From Cribrihabitans_A neustonicus (GTDB lineage Bacteria; Pseudomonadota; Alphaproteobacteria; Rhodobacterales; Rhodobacteraceae): 64,000 bases of DNA. The position numbers and the translations under genes were made by a program. Positions 34,357 through 42,945 of this stretch are shown here, in pieces (the first letter of the stretch is position 1; each line of letters begins with the position of its first letter). The stretch spans positions 62,001 to 126,000 of the forward strand of contig NZ_JBMERQ010000002.1 in NCBI RefSeq assembly GCF_048820895.1. The letters run 5' to 3'. Below the pieces are notes generated by a model, which saw only the letters and a program-made list of their open reading frames with translations, searched no databases and was not told the DNA's origin.

Positions 34357-34870
34357 GCGCAGAACCCTGCTCGCCGGGCTGCCGCTTCTGGCGGCAGCCT
34401 GCAGCTTCACCCCGGTGCTTGCTCCCGGCGGCAGCGGCGCGGCGCTTTATGGCCGGGTTGAGGTGCAGCCGCCGCAGGAGATCGCGGGGGCCAGTGCGAG
34501 CGACGCCTACTTCCTGGTCCGCAGCCTGGAGGACCGGCTGGGCCGCGGCGGCGGCGCCTACCGGCTGAACCTCACGCTTTCCACCCGCGACGAGGGCCAG
34601 GCGATCACCGCCGATTCGGAGATCACCCGCTATTCGGTTATCGGCACCGCCGGCTATGCGCTGGTGCGCCAGTCCGACGGCGCCGTGGTGGCCAGCGGCA
34701 AGGCCGAGAACTTCACCGGCTATTCCGCTACCGGCTCCACGGTGGAAACTCTGGCGGGCGAACGCGACGCGCATGAGCGGCTGATGGTGATTCTGGCCGA
34801 GCAGATCGCCGCCCGGCTGCTTGCCGCCGGCCTCGACAGCGCGCCTGGCACCGCACCCGCGGCCGGATGA
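34343..34870 (+). CDS. lptE: LPS assembly lipoprotein LptE
   Basis: A 175-residue lipoprotein, the plug partner of LptD in outer-membrane LPS insertion. The signal peptide KRRTLLAGLPLLAAAC has the lipobox LAAAC with C20; CSFTPVLAPGGSG resembles the CGFxP-type mature start. The rest is a small alpha/beta domain with low sequence conservation, so the call leans on the lipobox, size and the conserved leuS-lptE-holA order. It overlaps leuS by 14 bp and holA by 4 bp. Confidence 0.88.
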   Translation: MSSLKRRTLLAGLPLLAAACSFTPVLAPGGSGAALYGRVEVQPPQEIAGASASDAYFLVRSLEDRLGRGGGAYRLNLTLSTRDEGQAITADSEITRYSVIGTAGYALVRQSDGAVVASGKAENFTGYSATGSTVETLAGERDAHERLMVILAEQIAARLLAAGLDSAPGTAPAAG

Positions 34871-35895
34871 AACTCTCGCCCCGCGACGCCGAGGGCTACT
34901 TCGCCCGTCCCGATCCCGGTAAAACCGGGGTTCTGATCTATGGCGCCGATGCGATGCGGGTTTCGCTCAAGCGGCAGCAGCTCCTGGCAAAGCTGCTGGG
35001 TCCCGCCGCTGAAGAAGAAATGCGCCTCACCCGCCTGCCCGGCGCCGACCTGCGCAAGGATCCCGCGCAATTGCTGGATGCGGTGAAGGCGGTGGGTTTC
35101 TTTCCGGGCCAGCGCGCGGTCTTTGTCGAGGGCGCCAATGATACGGCGACGCCCGCGATCCTCTCTGCTTTGCAGGACTGGCAGCCGGGCGATGCGCAGA
35201 TCGTGGTCACGGCGGGCCAGCTCAAGGCGACCTCCAAGCTGCGCAAGGCCTTCGAGGGCCACAAGAACGCCTATGCCGTTGGCATCTACGACGACCCGCC
35301 GTCCCGCGCCGAGATCGAGCGCATCCTGGGCGAGGCCCAGATCCGCGACGTGCCGCAGGACAGCATGTCGGCGCTGAGCGACATCGCCAATGACATCGGC
35401 CCGGGCGATTTCTCCCGCATGGTGGAGAAGCTTGCGCTCTACAAATACAGCGACGATACCCCGCTTACGCTCGACGATATCGCCGCCGTCGCGCCGCGCT
35501 CCACCGAAGCCGCGCTGGATGACGTGCTGAACGCCGCCGCCGAGGGCCGCAGCGCCGAGATCGGCCCGCTGATCGCCCGGCTGGAAGCGCAGGGCACCAA
35601 TGCGGTGACGCTTTGCATCGGCGCGACCAGACATTTCCGCACACTCTACAGCGTAGCTGCCGATCCGGGCGGCCCCGCCCAGGGCATCGGCCGCCTGCGC
35701 CCGCCGCTTTACGGCAAGCGGCGCGACCGGGTGCTGAGGCAGGCCCAGAACTGGGGCGCTTCTCGCCTGGAAACCGCGCTGACGCTGATCACCGATACCG
35801 ACTTGCAGCTGCGTTCGGCTGGGCAGACCGCGCCGGCGATGGCGCTGATGGAGCGCGCGCTGATCCGGCTTGCCATGCTGGGCCGGGCGCGCTGA
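34867..35895 (+). CDS. holA: DNA polymerase III delta subunit
   Basis: A 342-residue clamp-loader subunit. The N-terminal region is KTGVLIYGADAMRVSLKR, the central AAA-like part has VVTAGQLKATSKLRKAFE, and the C-terminal helical collar contains ALDDVLNAAAEGRSAEIGPLIARLEAQGTN and the LRPPLYGKRRDRVLRQAQNW segment. It opens the sliding clamp together with the delta-prime and tau subunits. The ATG overlaps the lptE stop (ATGA). Confidence 0.93.
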   Translation: MKLSPRDAEGYFARPDPGKTGVLIYGADAMRVSLKRQQLLAKLLGPAAEEEMRLTRLPGADLRKDPAQLLDAVKAVGFFPGQRAVFVEGANDTATPAILSALQDWQPGDAQIVVTAGQLKATSKLRKAFEGHKNAYAVGIYDDPPSRAEIERILGEAQIRDVPQDSMSALSDIANDIGPGDFSRMVEKLALYKYSDDTPLTLDDIAAVAPRSTEAALDDVLNAAAEGRSAEIGPLIARLEAQGTNAVTLCIGATRHFRTLYSVAADPGGPAQGIGRLRPPLYGKRRDRVLRQAQNWGASRLETALTLITDTDLQLRSAGQTAPAMALMERALIRLAMLGRAR

Positions 35896-35953
35896 AACTG
35901 CGCTGGAACGCCTGCAGCCCGGCTTGCAGGCGCAATAATGGGAGAATCACCGC

Positions 35954-36544
35954 ATGTATACCGTCATTGGAACGCCGCGCACCCGTGCCTTCCGCGTGCT
36001 TTGGGCGCTGGAGGAGATCGGCGCGCGATACGAGCTGAAGCAGCACGGGCCGCAAAGCTCCGAGGTGCGCGCGCTGAACACGTCCGGCAAGGTGCCGGTT
36101 CTGGTCGAGGGCGGCGAGGCAATCTCCGACTCCACCGCGATCATCACCTACCTGGCGGACAAGCACGGTAAGCTGACCGAGCCCGCCGGCACCTTGGCGC
36201 GCGCCCGGCAGGATGCGCTCACCCACCTGGTGCTCGATGAGCTGGACGCGGTGCTCTGGACCGCGGCGCGGCACAGTTTCATCCTGCCCGAGGAGCACCG
36301 CGTCTCGGCGGTTAAGGAGAGCCTCAAGTGGGAGTTCGCCCGCAACCTCGCGCGGCTGGAGGACCGGCTGGAGGGCCCCTTCCTGATGGGCGAGAAGTTC
36401 ACCATCGCTGACATCATCTGCGGCCACTGCCTGAACTGGGCCTATGCCGCAAAGTTCCCGGTCGAAGGCGAGGGCATTCTGGCCTACGGCAAGCGGCTGC
36501 GCGCGCGGGACGCCTACCGCCGGGTGGCGGATCTGACCAAATAA
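35954..36544 (+). CDS. glutathione S-transferase family protein
   Basis: A 196-residue GST fold: thioredoxin-like N-domain (MYTVIGTPRTRAFRVLWALEEIGARYE, KVPVLVEGG with cis-Pro, ISDSTAIITYL) and an all-helical C-domain (FLMGEKFTIADIICGHCLNWAY). Substrate unknown. GGAG lies ten bases upstream of the ATG. The last 31 bp overlap the end of the convergent flavoprotein gene on the other strand. Confidence 0.9.
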   Translation: MYTVIGTPRTRAFRVLWALEEIGARYELKQHGPQSSEVRALNTSGKVPVLVEGGEAISDSTAIITYLADKHGKLTEPAGTLARARQDALTHLVLDELDAVLWTAARHSFILPEEHRVSAVKESLKWEFARNLARLEDRLEGPFLMGEKFTIADIICGHCLNWAYAAKFPVEGEGILAYGKRLRARDAYRRVADLTK

Positions 36545-37728
36545 TCTGCCGCCGCCCGGCCTGCCCAGCGCCCGGTGGCAAGGCAGCCGGTCAAGAGGTA
36601 GCCTCCGGTCGGCGCTTCCCAATCCAGCATTTCCCCGGCGCAGAAGGTGCCGGGGATCGCCTTCAGCATCAGCCCGGCGTCGAGCGCGCTCCGGGCAACG
36701 CCGCCCGCGGTGGAGATCGCCTCGTCCATCGGCCGCAGGCCCTGATGGCGCACCGGCAGCGCCTTGATAAGGCTGGCCAGCGGCCCGGGCTCCTGCGGCA
36801 GCGGGCGCGCGAATTCCTGCAGCAGCGCGGTGCGGGCCGGACCCAGCTTCAGCGTTTTCCTCAGGTGGTTGGAGAAACTGGCCTTGCCGCGCGGCCGCGA
36901 CAGGCGGCGGGCCACTTCGGACTGGGACAGGTCCGGCAGCAGGTCCAGTGCCAGCGCCTGCCCCTGCCGCACCGCGGCTGAAACCGCGTAGATGCCGCCG
37001 CCCTCTAGCCCGCGCTTGGAAATCACCGCCTCGCCGCGCGACGACAGGGGGCCTGCGGCGAGCGCGATGCCCTTCAGCGGCTGCCCGAACAGCGGCCGCA
37101 TGTGCGGGGTCCAGTCGACCAGCAGCCCGGCATTGGCGGGCTGGAAGGGCGCGATCTCCACGCCCTTATCCGCAAGCCACGGTGCCCAGGCCCCGTCCGA
37201 TCCCAGCCGCGCCCAGCTCGCGCCGCCCAGCGCCAGCACGGTGGCGCGGGCTGTGACCCGGCGCGGCCCCTCTGGCGTGGCGAAGGCAAGAGCGCCCTCA
37301 TTCCAGCCGCTCCAGCGCCAGCGTGTGCGCCGCTCCACGCCCATGCCATCCAGTTCCGCGAGCCAGGCCCGCAGCAGCGGTGACGCCTTCATCACGGTTG
37401 GAAACACCCGGCCGGTGGAACCGGTGAACAGCTCCGCTCCCAGCCCGCGCGCCCAGCCCTGAACCGCCGCCGCGTCGAATGCGGCAACCATCGGCGCAAG
37501 CCATTCCGCCGCGGCGCCGTAGTGCGGAAGGAGTTCAGCGAAGGGCTCGTCCTTGGTGAGGTTCAGCCCGGACTTGCCCGCCATCAGGAACTTGCGCGCA
37601 ACCGAAGGCTTGGCTTCCGCCACCAGCACCCGGTGGCCTGCGCGCGCAAGCTCACCCGCCGCCATCAGCCCGGCAGGCCCTGCGCCGATCACCAGCGCCT
37701 CCACTCGCAATTCCTGTGTGTCAGTCAT
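36514..37728 (-). CDS. HI0933/TIGR03862-type NAD(P)/FAD-dependent oxidoreductase
   Basis: A 404-residue flavoprotein of the HI0933/BaiN superfamily. The FAD motif ALVIGAGPAGLMAAGELARAG is at the N-terminus; KFLMAGKSGLNLTKDE and the TAGGVARSALDAGLMLKAIPGTFCAGEMLDWEAPTGGYLL C-terminal region (about 340-385) are characteristic. No specific reaction is established for this branch. ATG at 37728 follows GGGGAC; the frame is open upstream but without family sequence. Its 3' end overlaps the GST gene. Confidence 0.85.
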   Translation of the reverse strand: MTDTQELRVEALVIGAGPAGLMAAGELARAGHRVLVAEAKPSVARKFLMAGKSGLNLTKDEPFAELLPHYGAAAEWLAPMVAAFDAAAVQGWARGLGAELFTGSTGRVFPTVMKASPLLRAWLAELDGMGVERRTRWRWSGWNEGALAFATPEGPRRVTARATVLALGGASWARLGSDGAWAPWLADKGVEIAPFQPANAGLLVDWTPHMRPLFGQPLKGIALAAGPLSSRGEAVISKRGLEGGGIYAVSAAVRQGQALALDLLPDLSQSEVARRLSRPRGKASFSNHLRKTLKLGPARTALLQEFARPLPQEPGPLASLIKALPVRHQGLRPMDEAISTAGGVARSALDAGLMLKAIPGTFCAGEMLDWEAPTGGYLLTGCLATGRWAGRAAADYLVRSATRR

Positions 37729-37790
37729 GCCGTCCCCTTGCCAGCCGGTTGCGCGCGCGTTTCTATCCTGGCCACCCCAGCGCAAAAGCG

Positions 37791-38123
37791 ATGCAGATGT
37801 CCGACCCGCACCAGTCCGAGGCTCATCAGGCCGATCCGCTCTGCCCCCTCTGCGGCCGCCCAATTCCCGCGGGTGTGCCGCAAAGCCAGCACCATCTGAT
37901 CCCAAAACTGAAGGGAGGCAAGGGCGGTCCAGTGGTTCTCCTGCACGACATCTGCCACCGCGAGATCCACGCCGCGCTGAGCGAGGCAGAGCTGGCGCGC
38001 CACTACAACACTCCGGAGGCGCTGCAAAGCCACCCGCGGCTGGCAAAATTCATCACTTGGGTGCAAAAACGCCCGCCGGAGTTCCGCTCCCGCGTGCCCG
38101 GCAAGCGCCGCGCCCGCAAATAA
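37791..38123 (+). CDS. small HNH endonuclease-like protein
   Basis: A 110-residue protein with an HNH-like zinc-binding core: CPLCGRP at 18-24, QHHLIPKLKGG, and LLHDICHREIHAAL. The His-His-Leu-Ile-Pro and terminal CHxxIH are typical of this subfamily. The C-terminus is basic (RSRVPGKRRARK) and could bind nucleic acid. Whether it cleaves DNA in the cell is unknown. ATG at 37791 and 37797 are both possible; neither has a strong ribosome site. It is divergent from the flavoprotein gene with 62 bp between them. Confidence 0.75.
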   Translation: MQMSDPHQSEAHQADPLCPLCGRPIPAGVPQSQHHLIPKLKGGKGGPVVLLHDICHREIHAALSEAELARHYNTPEALQSHPRLAKFITWVQKRPPEFRSRVPGKRRARK

Positions 38124-38228
38124 GTGTTGTCACTCGCGAGCCCGCGCCGCGCGCACGCGCGGCGCCCGGCCCAACAGGCCGGGGGGCATGCCCATGCACC
38201 TTGGACGGGCGGGAGCGCCCCGCCCCTC
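38124..38228. terminator. hairpin-rich gap between convergent genes
   Basis: The gap holds a 10-bp stem with a 2-base loop (GCGCCGCGCG then CGCGCGGCGC near 38141-38162) and two smaller dyads, CCGGCC with GGCCGG and GGGCGGGAGCGCCCCGCCC. It probably ends both the HNH and the enoyl-CoA hydratase transcripts. No T-run is seen. Confidence 0.4.
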
Positions 38229-38840
38229 TCAGCCGCAGGCTTTGAGGATCGCGCGGGCGGTCTCCGGCTCGGCGGCAAGGGAATCGGCCAGGAGCGCCTC
38301 TGCGGTCTCCATCAGCGCCTCCGGCTCCACGATCCGGTCGATCAGCCCGTATGCATAAGCCTCCTCCGCGGTGATCTTCTGGCCAGCCGCCAGGATCAGT
38401 TTGGTGCGCGCAGGCCCGATCAGCGCCGCCATCCGTCCCGCGTCCGAGGGCTGCGGCAGGTATCCGAGCTTCATCACCGGGTAGAACACCTTCGCCGGCG
38501 GCACCGCGATGCGCAGGTCGCAGGCCAAGGCCATGCCGTTGGCGCCACCCGCCAGCGTTCCGTTCAGCGCCGCCACCGTCAGGCAGGGGAGCTCCGCAAT
38601 CGCGCCCGAGAGCCGCTCCCACAAGGGCGATGTGGCGAGGCCCGCCCGCGCTTCCTCCAGATCGGCACCGGCGCTGAACACGGAACCTGTTCCGGTCAGG
38701 ATCAGCCCGCGGGCGTCTTGCGCGCGTTCGGCGATCTCCGCCAGCTCCTCCAGCATCGCCGCGGTCAGCGAATTGGCCTTCTGCGGACGGTCGATGGTGA
38801 CCGTCCACAGCCCGTTCTCCGCGGTATCGAGCCGGATCAA
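38229..38840 (-). CDS. enoyl-CoA hydratase/isomerase family protein
   Basis: A 203-residue crotonase-fold protein, short for the family (about 255). The oxyanion-hole regions are visible (FSAGADLEEARAGL and ALNGTLAGGANGMALACDLRIA), as is KLGYLPQPSDAGRMAALIG. The usual C-terminal helices are cut short, so it may be an isomerase-like or non-hydratase member. It starts 4 bp inside the end of the SDR gene (ATGA), so the pair is probably a two-gene operon in acyl-CoA or polyol metabolism. Confidence 0.83.
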   Translation of the reverse strand: MIRLDTAENGLWTVTIDRPQKANSLTAAMLEELAEIAERAQDARGLILTGTGSVFSAGADLEEARAGLATSPLWERLSGAIAELPCLTVAALNGTLAGGANGMALACDLRIAVPPAKVFYPVMKLGYLPQPSDAGRMAALIGPARTKLILAAGQKITAEEAYAYGLIDRIVEPEALMETAEALLADSLAAEPETARAILKACG

Positions 38841-39586
38841 ATCAGACCCACCCGCTTGCGGATGCGCTCCTCGCGCAGGGAGATTTCCTCGCCGATGAAC
38901 TCATCCGCGTCCGGCGTGCACATCCACAGCAGCGTGCGGGCGGGCCATTCGGCGGGGATATGCACCTCCCAGTCCAGCTCGCTCACCGGGTTGATGCCGC
39001 TGGCCTTGATGTCGCGCTGCATCTGGGTGGCCACCGTGCCCGGAGACAGGCCGAGCGCACGGATGCCGTTGCCGCGCTCCTCCAAGTCGAGCGCCCGGGT
39101 CAGCATCGCCGCGCCCGCCTTGGAGGTGCAATAGGCGCTCCAGCCTTCCAGGGGGTTGTGGGCGGCGCCCGAGCTCACGGTGATGATGGTGCCGCCGCCT
39201 GCGGGCTTCATCAGCGGCAGCGCTGCGCGGATGCCGTTGAAGACGCCGGTCACGTTGATACCGATCAGCTTGGCCCAGGCCGCGGGGTCGGCTTCCTCCA
39301 GCCGGGCGATCGGGTCGATCACGCCTGCGTTGTTGATCAGCACGTCCAGGCTGCCGAATTCTTTCTGCGCTGCGCTCAGCGCGGCTTCCACCGCCGCGTA
39401 ATCCGACACATCGCAGGCACAGCAGCGCACGTTGCCGCCGATCTCCGCCGCAAGCGCATCGAGCTTGCCGCCGCTGCGGGCCAAGAGCACCAGGTTAGCG
39501 CCCGCTTCCGCAAATACCCGTGCCGCCTCGGCGCCTATACCTGCGCTGGCGCCGGTGATTGCCACAGTCTTGCCGTTGAAATCCAT
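38837..39586 (-). CDS. SDR-family NAD(P)-dependent oxidoreductase
   Basis: A 249-residue classical short-chain dehydrogenase. Cofactor motif TGASAGIG at 11-18, NNAG at 85-88, and the catalytic triad S139, Y152, K156 (YCTSK). Substrate unknown; linkage to the crotonase-fold gene hints at a hydroxyacyl or alcohol substrate. GGGGGAG precedes the ATG at 39586; the longer open frame upstream has no family match. Confidence 0.9.
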   Translation of the reverse strand: MDFNGKTVAITGASAGIGAEAARVFAEAGANLVLLARSGGKLDALAAEIGGNVRCCACDVSDYAAVEAALSAAQKEFGSLDVLINNAGVIDPIARLEEADPAAWAKLIGINVTGVFNGIRAALPLMKPAGGGTIITVSSGAAHNPLEGWSAYCTSKAGAAMLTRALDLEERGNGIRALGLSPGTVATQMQRDIKASGINPVSELDWEVHIPAEWPARTLLWMCTPDADEFIGEEISLREERIRKRVGLI

Positions 39587-39720
39587 GTCTCCCCCTTTCG
39601 GTTTGGCCGTTGCCCCCCGTGGTAAGGCGGAAACGGGGAACGGTCCAGCCCGCGGCCCCTTGACGGCCCGCCGCGCGGGGCAGACGATGCGGCGCAAAGC
39701 TTACCGGGAAAGGTCCCCTT

Positions 39721-41244
39721 ATGTCCGCAATTCTCGCACGCAGCGGCACCGCTGCGGCACTGGTTTTCTTCTCTGCCCAAGGCGCGCTTGCCGGTCTCAC
39801 CGCGCAGGAAGTCTGGGACGGCTGGAAGTCCTATCTGACCGGCACAGGCTACGCCGTCGAGGCATCCGAAACGCTGTCGGGCGGTACGCTCACCATCTCC
39901 GGCCTCACGATGACAGCGGGTGAAGCCGCAGCAGAAGGCAGCGCCCGAATCTCCCTGCCGGAGATCCGACTGGAGGAAAACGGCGACGGCAGCGTCAGCG
40001 TTCTGATGCCCGCAGATATGCCGGTTGCCTTTGCCTTCACTGGACCGGAAGAAGATGTGTCCGGCACGCTGATCTACGGCCATGACGGCAGTCCCGTCAC
40101 CGTGACCGGCGATGCGTCGGAGATGACCTACACCTATGCGGCGCCGGAACTCACGCTTGACCTGAAGGAGCTGAAAGCCGACGGCGAGGTGATCCCGCCG
40201 GAGGCCGCACAGTTCAGCATGGCGCTGCAGCAGGCCGCCGCCGAGACCACGATGAAGGCGGACGGCACCCGCACCTATGGCCAGGAGCTGAGCGCGGCGG
40301 GCCTCACCTATCACCTGGCTTTTGTTGACCCGGAAAACGAAGCCAAAGGATCCTTCAAGGGCGCCCTCGAAGGGCTTGCCTTCAGTGGCAGCAGCACGAT
40401 CCCCGTTGGGCTGGAGAGCCCGGATATGGCCGCGCTGCTTGATGCCGGTGCGGGCTTTGGCGGCCGCTTCACCTTCACAAGCGGCAGCGGCGCTATCGCG
40501 GGGAGCGGCGACGGTGAGAGTTTCGCGATGGAGACCCGCTCGGGCGGCGGTGCGGTGGACGTGTCGCTGAACGGCGAACGCCTGACCTATGATCTCAGCC
40601 AGCGGGATGCCGAAGTAAACATCAGCGGCACCGAAATGCCCTTCCCGCTGTCCCTGCGCATGGCCGAGGCGGGGCTGCGGCTGATGATGCCGGTCACCGG
40701 CACCGGTGCCGAGCAGGATTTCGCGCTCGGCGTCACCCTGCGCGATTTCGCGCTGCCCGAAATGTTCTGGGGCATGGTCGACCCGACCGGCGTGCTGCCG
40801 CATGACCCGGCAACCCTGGTGCTGGATATCGCGGGTAAGGGCAAGCTGCTGTTCGACATATTCGACCCCGAGTCGATTGCACCGGTAGAAAGCGGCAGCC
40901 AGCCCCCGGGCGAGGTAAACGCGCTGACGGTCAAGGAGCTGCGGCTCTCCGCGGCCGGGGCCGAATTGACCGGCACTGGTGATTTCACCTTCGACAATGA
41001 GGACTTGGAGAGCTTCGGCGGAATACCCGCACCTTCGGGCGAGGCCAACCTGATGCTGACCGGGGCCAATGCGCTGCTCGACAAGCTGATTCAGCTTGGC
41101 GTGATGGCCGACAGCGATGCCATGGGTGTGCGCATGATGATGGGTATGCTGGCGGTGCCCGGCGAGGGAGAAGACAGCCTGAAGTCGCGGATCGAGATCA
41201 CCGAAGACGGCAAGATCCTCGCCAACGGCCAGCGCCTGAAATAG
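39721..41244 (+). CDS. DUF2125 family exported protein
   Basis: A 507-residue protein with a signal peptide (about 1-24, SAQGALAG). The rest is a repetitive beta-rich sequence (SGGTLTISGLTMTAGEA, VDVSLNGERLTYDLSQRDAEVNISG, LSAAGAELTGTGDFTFDNED) typical of DUF2125, a family related in style to AsmA/TamB-type lipid-transfer proteins of the envelope. No function is proven. AAAGG lies before the ATG. It is acidic and probably periplasmic or at the outer membrane. Confidence 0.82.
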   Translation: MSAILARSGTAAALVFFSAQGALAGLTAQEVWDGWKSYLTGTGYAVEASETLSGGTLTISGLTMTAGEAAAEGSARISLPEIRLEENGDGSVSVLMPADMPVAFAFTGPEEDVSGTLIYGHDGSPVTVTGDASEMTYTYAAPELTLDLKELKADGEVIPPEAAQFSMALQQAAAETTMKADGTRTYGQELSAAGLTYHLAFVDPENEAKGSFKGALEGLAFSGSSTIPVGLESPDMAALLDAGAGFGGRFTFTSGSGAIAGSGDGESFAMETRSGGGAVDVSLNGERLTYDLSQRDAEVNISGTEMPFPLSLRMAEAGLRLMMPVTGTGAEQDFALGVTLRDFALPEMFWGMVDPTGVLPHDPATLVLDIAGKGKLLFDIFDPESIAPVESGSQPPGEVNALTVKELRLSAAGAELTGTGDFTFDNEDLESFGGIPAPSGEANLMLTGANALLDKLIQLGVMADSDAMGVRMMMGMLAVPGEGEDSLKSRIEITEDGKILANGQRLK

Positions 41245-41277
41245 GCGGCCCGGGGGCTGTTCCCTGCGCGGCAAGCG

Positions 41278-41311
41278 TGGATGCCCGCCCGAACGGACGG
41301 GCGGGCATCCA
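41278..41311 (+). terminator. 14-bp perfect hairpin after DUF2125 gene
   Basis: Arms at 41278-41291 and 41298-41311 pair without mismatch around the loop AACGGA. It begins 34 bases past the stop. There is no T-run, so the terminator role is inferred from strength and place. Confidence 0.6.
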
Positions 41312-41322
41312 TCAATTCGCGC

Positions 41323-41479
41323 AGCCGCGCGTCGGCGGCGCGCGCGGCGGCGGTCCTGACCCGAGTAACTGGCAGTTTATCCCGGCCAAGTCCGCAGACC
41401 TTCTGGATGGACCGCCGAGCCTCACCCAATCGCCAGCGCGTGGGGGCGCGCCGGCGATGCGCGGCGGCCTTGCGGCCTT
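41323..41479 (+). repeat. dispersed intergenic repeat, copy 2
   Basis: About 157 bp alignable end to end with 28791-28949 in the same orientation, with the best-kept blocks at both ends (GGCGGCGCGCGCGG on the left; GCGCCGGCGATGCGCGGCGG on the right) and a looser centre. As with copy 1 it follows a plus-strand gene and lies outside coding sequence. Confidence 0.65.
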
Positions 41480-41598
41480 GTTCCGCGCTTGCCATGCTCT
41501 CGGGCAAGAAACGCGCATCGCCGATTTATGCAGCCCGCCCTTGCGGCAAGCGGCGGCTCTGGCTAGCTCTTAGGGGACCCCGAAAACCGTAGGTGCCC

Positions 41599-42945
41599 AT
41601 GACACAGACCCCCGAAGCGCTCTGCCACGCCCTGATCGAAGCCGCCCGCAAAGCCGGGGCGGATGCCGCCGATGCCATGGCCGCCGAGGGCAGCTCTCTC
41701 AGCATCGAGGTGCGCGAGAGCAAGCTGGAACACGCCGAGCGCTCGGACGGAACCGACGTAGGCCTGCGGGTTTTCGTCGGCAAACGGCAGGCGCTGGTCT
41801 CCTCCTCGGACACCCGGCCCGAGACACTGACGGCGATGGCCGAGCGCGCGGTGGCGATGGCGCGGGAGGCACCCGAAGATCCCTATGCCGGGCTCGCCGA
41901 CCCGTCGCAGCTGGCGCAGCACTGGGACATCGCTGCGCTGGAGCTTACCGACCCCGCGGGTGAGCCTGCCCCTGCGGACCTGCAGGACGACGCGCTGGCG
42001 GCCGAAGCTGCCTGCCAGGCGGTCGAAGGCATCACCCAAGTGCAATCCGCCGCAGCCGGCTATGGCCGCCACCACGTGCATCTGGCCGCCACCAACGGCT
42101 TTTCCGGCGGCTACCAGCGCACCGGGCGGTCGCTTTCCTGCACCGGCATCGCGGGCACGGGCACCGGCATGGAGCGCGACTATGACGGCGACTCGCGCAC
42201 CTTCCAGTCCGACCTGCGCAAGCCTGAGGAGATCGGCCGCACCGCGGGCGAACGCGCGGTGGCGCGGCTTGGCGCGCGCAAGCCCAAGACCGGCAGCTTT
42301 CCGGTGCTGTTCGACGAGCGCATATCCTCGTCGCTGATCGGGCACCTGCTGTCGGCGGTGAACGGCGCTGCGGTTGCGCGCGGCTCTTCCTGGCTGAAGG
42401 ATGCCCAGGGCGAGCAGGTTCTCCCCGAGGCGCTCTCGGTCATCGAAGACCCGCACCGCCCGCGCATTGCCGGCTCCCGCCCGTTCGACGGTGAGGGCCT
42501 CGCCACCCGCCGCCGCGCCATCGTCGCGGAGGGCATCCTGGACGGCTGGATTCTTGACCTCGCTTCGGCCCGCAAGCTGGGACTGGAAAGCACCGCCAAC
42601 GCCGCCCGCGGCATCGGCGGCGTGCCTTCGCCCTCGACCTGGAACATCGCGCTGACGCAGGGCGAGGCCAGCCGTCAGGACCTGATCACGCAGATGGGCA
42701 CCGGGTTGCTGGTGACTTCTATGATCGGCTCGACCATCAACCCGAATACCGGGGATTATTCCCGCGGTGCCTCGGGTTTCTGGGTGGAAAATGGCGAGAT
42801 CGCTTATCCGGTCAACGAATGCACCATCGCAGGCAACCTCCGCGATATGCTGCGCCGGATTGTGCCTGCAAACGACGCCCGCACCCACCTTTCCACCGTG
42901 GTGCCCTCGCTTCTGATCGAAGGGATGACGCTTGCCGGAAACTGA
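41599..42945 (+). CDS. pmbA: TldD/PmbA family metalloprotease subunit (TldE)
   Basis: A 448-residue member of the PmbA/TldE family, partner of TldD in a heterodimeric zinc peptidase that processes small peptides (microcin maturation and CcdA turnover in E. coli). Family features: the N-terminal SLSIEVRESKLEHAERSD, GLRVFVGKRQALVSSSD, and the C-terminal SPSTWNIALTQGEASRQDLI and GASGFWVENGEIAYPVNECTIAGNL (about 395-420). TldD itself is not in this window. ATG at 41599 has AGGTG close by. The stop overlaps the next start by 14 bp. Confidence 0.92.
   Translation: MTQTPEALCHALIEAARKAGADAADAMAAEGSSLSIEVRESKLEHAERSDGTDVGLRVFVGKRQALVSSSDTRPETLTAMAERAVAMAREAPEDPYAGLADPSQLAQHWDIAALELTDPAGEPAPADLQDDALAAEAACQAVEGITQVQSAAAGYGRHHVHLAATNGFSGGYQRTGRSLSCTGIAGTGTGMERDYDGDSRTFQSDLRKPEEIGRTAGERAVARLGARKPKTGSFPVLFDERISSSLIGHLLSAVNGAAVARGSSWLKDAQGEQVLPEALSVIEDPHRPRIAGSRPFDGEGLATRRRAIVAEGILDGWILDLASARKLGLESTANAARGIGGVPSPSTWNIALTQGEASRQDLITQMGTGLLVTSMIGSTINPNTGDYSRGASGFWVENGEIAYPVNECTIAGNLRDMLRRIVPANDARTHLSTVVPSLLIEGMTLAGN

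Larger units (their letters stand above)
41245..41598. other. 354-bp spacer between DUF2125 and pmbA genes
   Basis: No gene is supported. It holds a perfect 14-bp hairpin (41278-41311), copy 2 of the dispersed repeat (41323-41479) and a short pmbA leader with AGGTG before its ATG. Confidence 0.6.

Noticed and set aside
31741..34410. Minus-strand frame of 889 codons opposite leuS
   Set aside because: leuS has intact HIGH and KMSKS motifs on the other strand; the antisense product is low-complexity His/Val/Gly-rich sequence.
41312..41518. Small minus-strand frames in the repeat copies read as hypothetical proteins
   Set aside because: They lie inside the dispersed intergenic repeat, differ in frame between the copies and lack ribosome sites.
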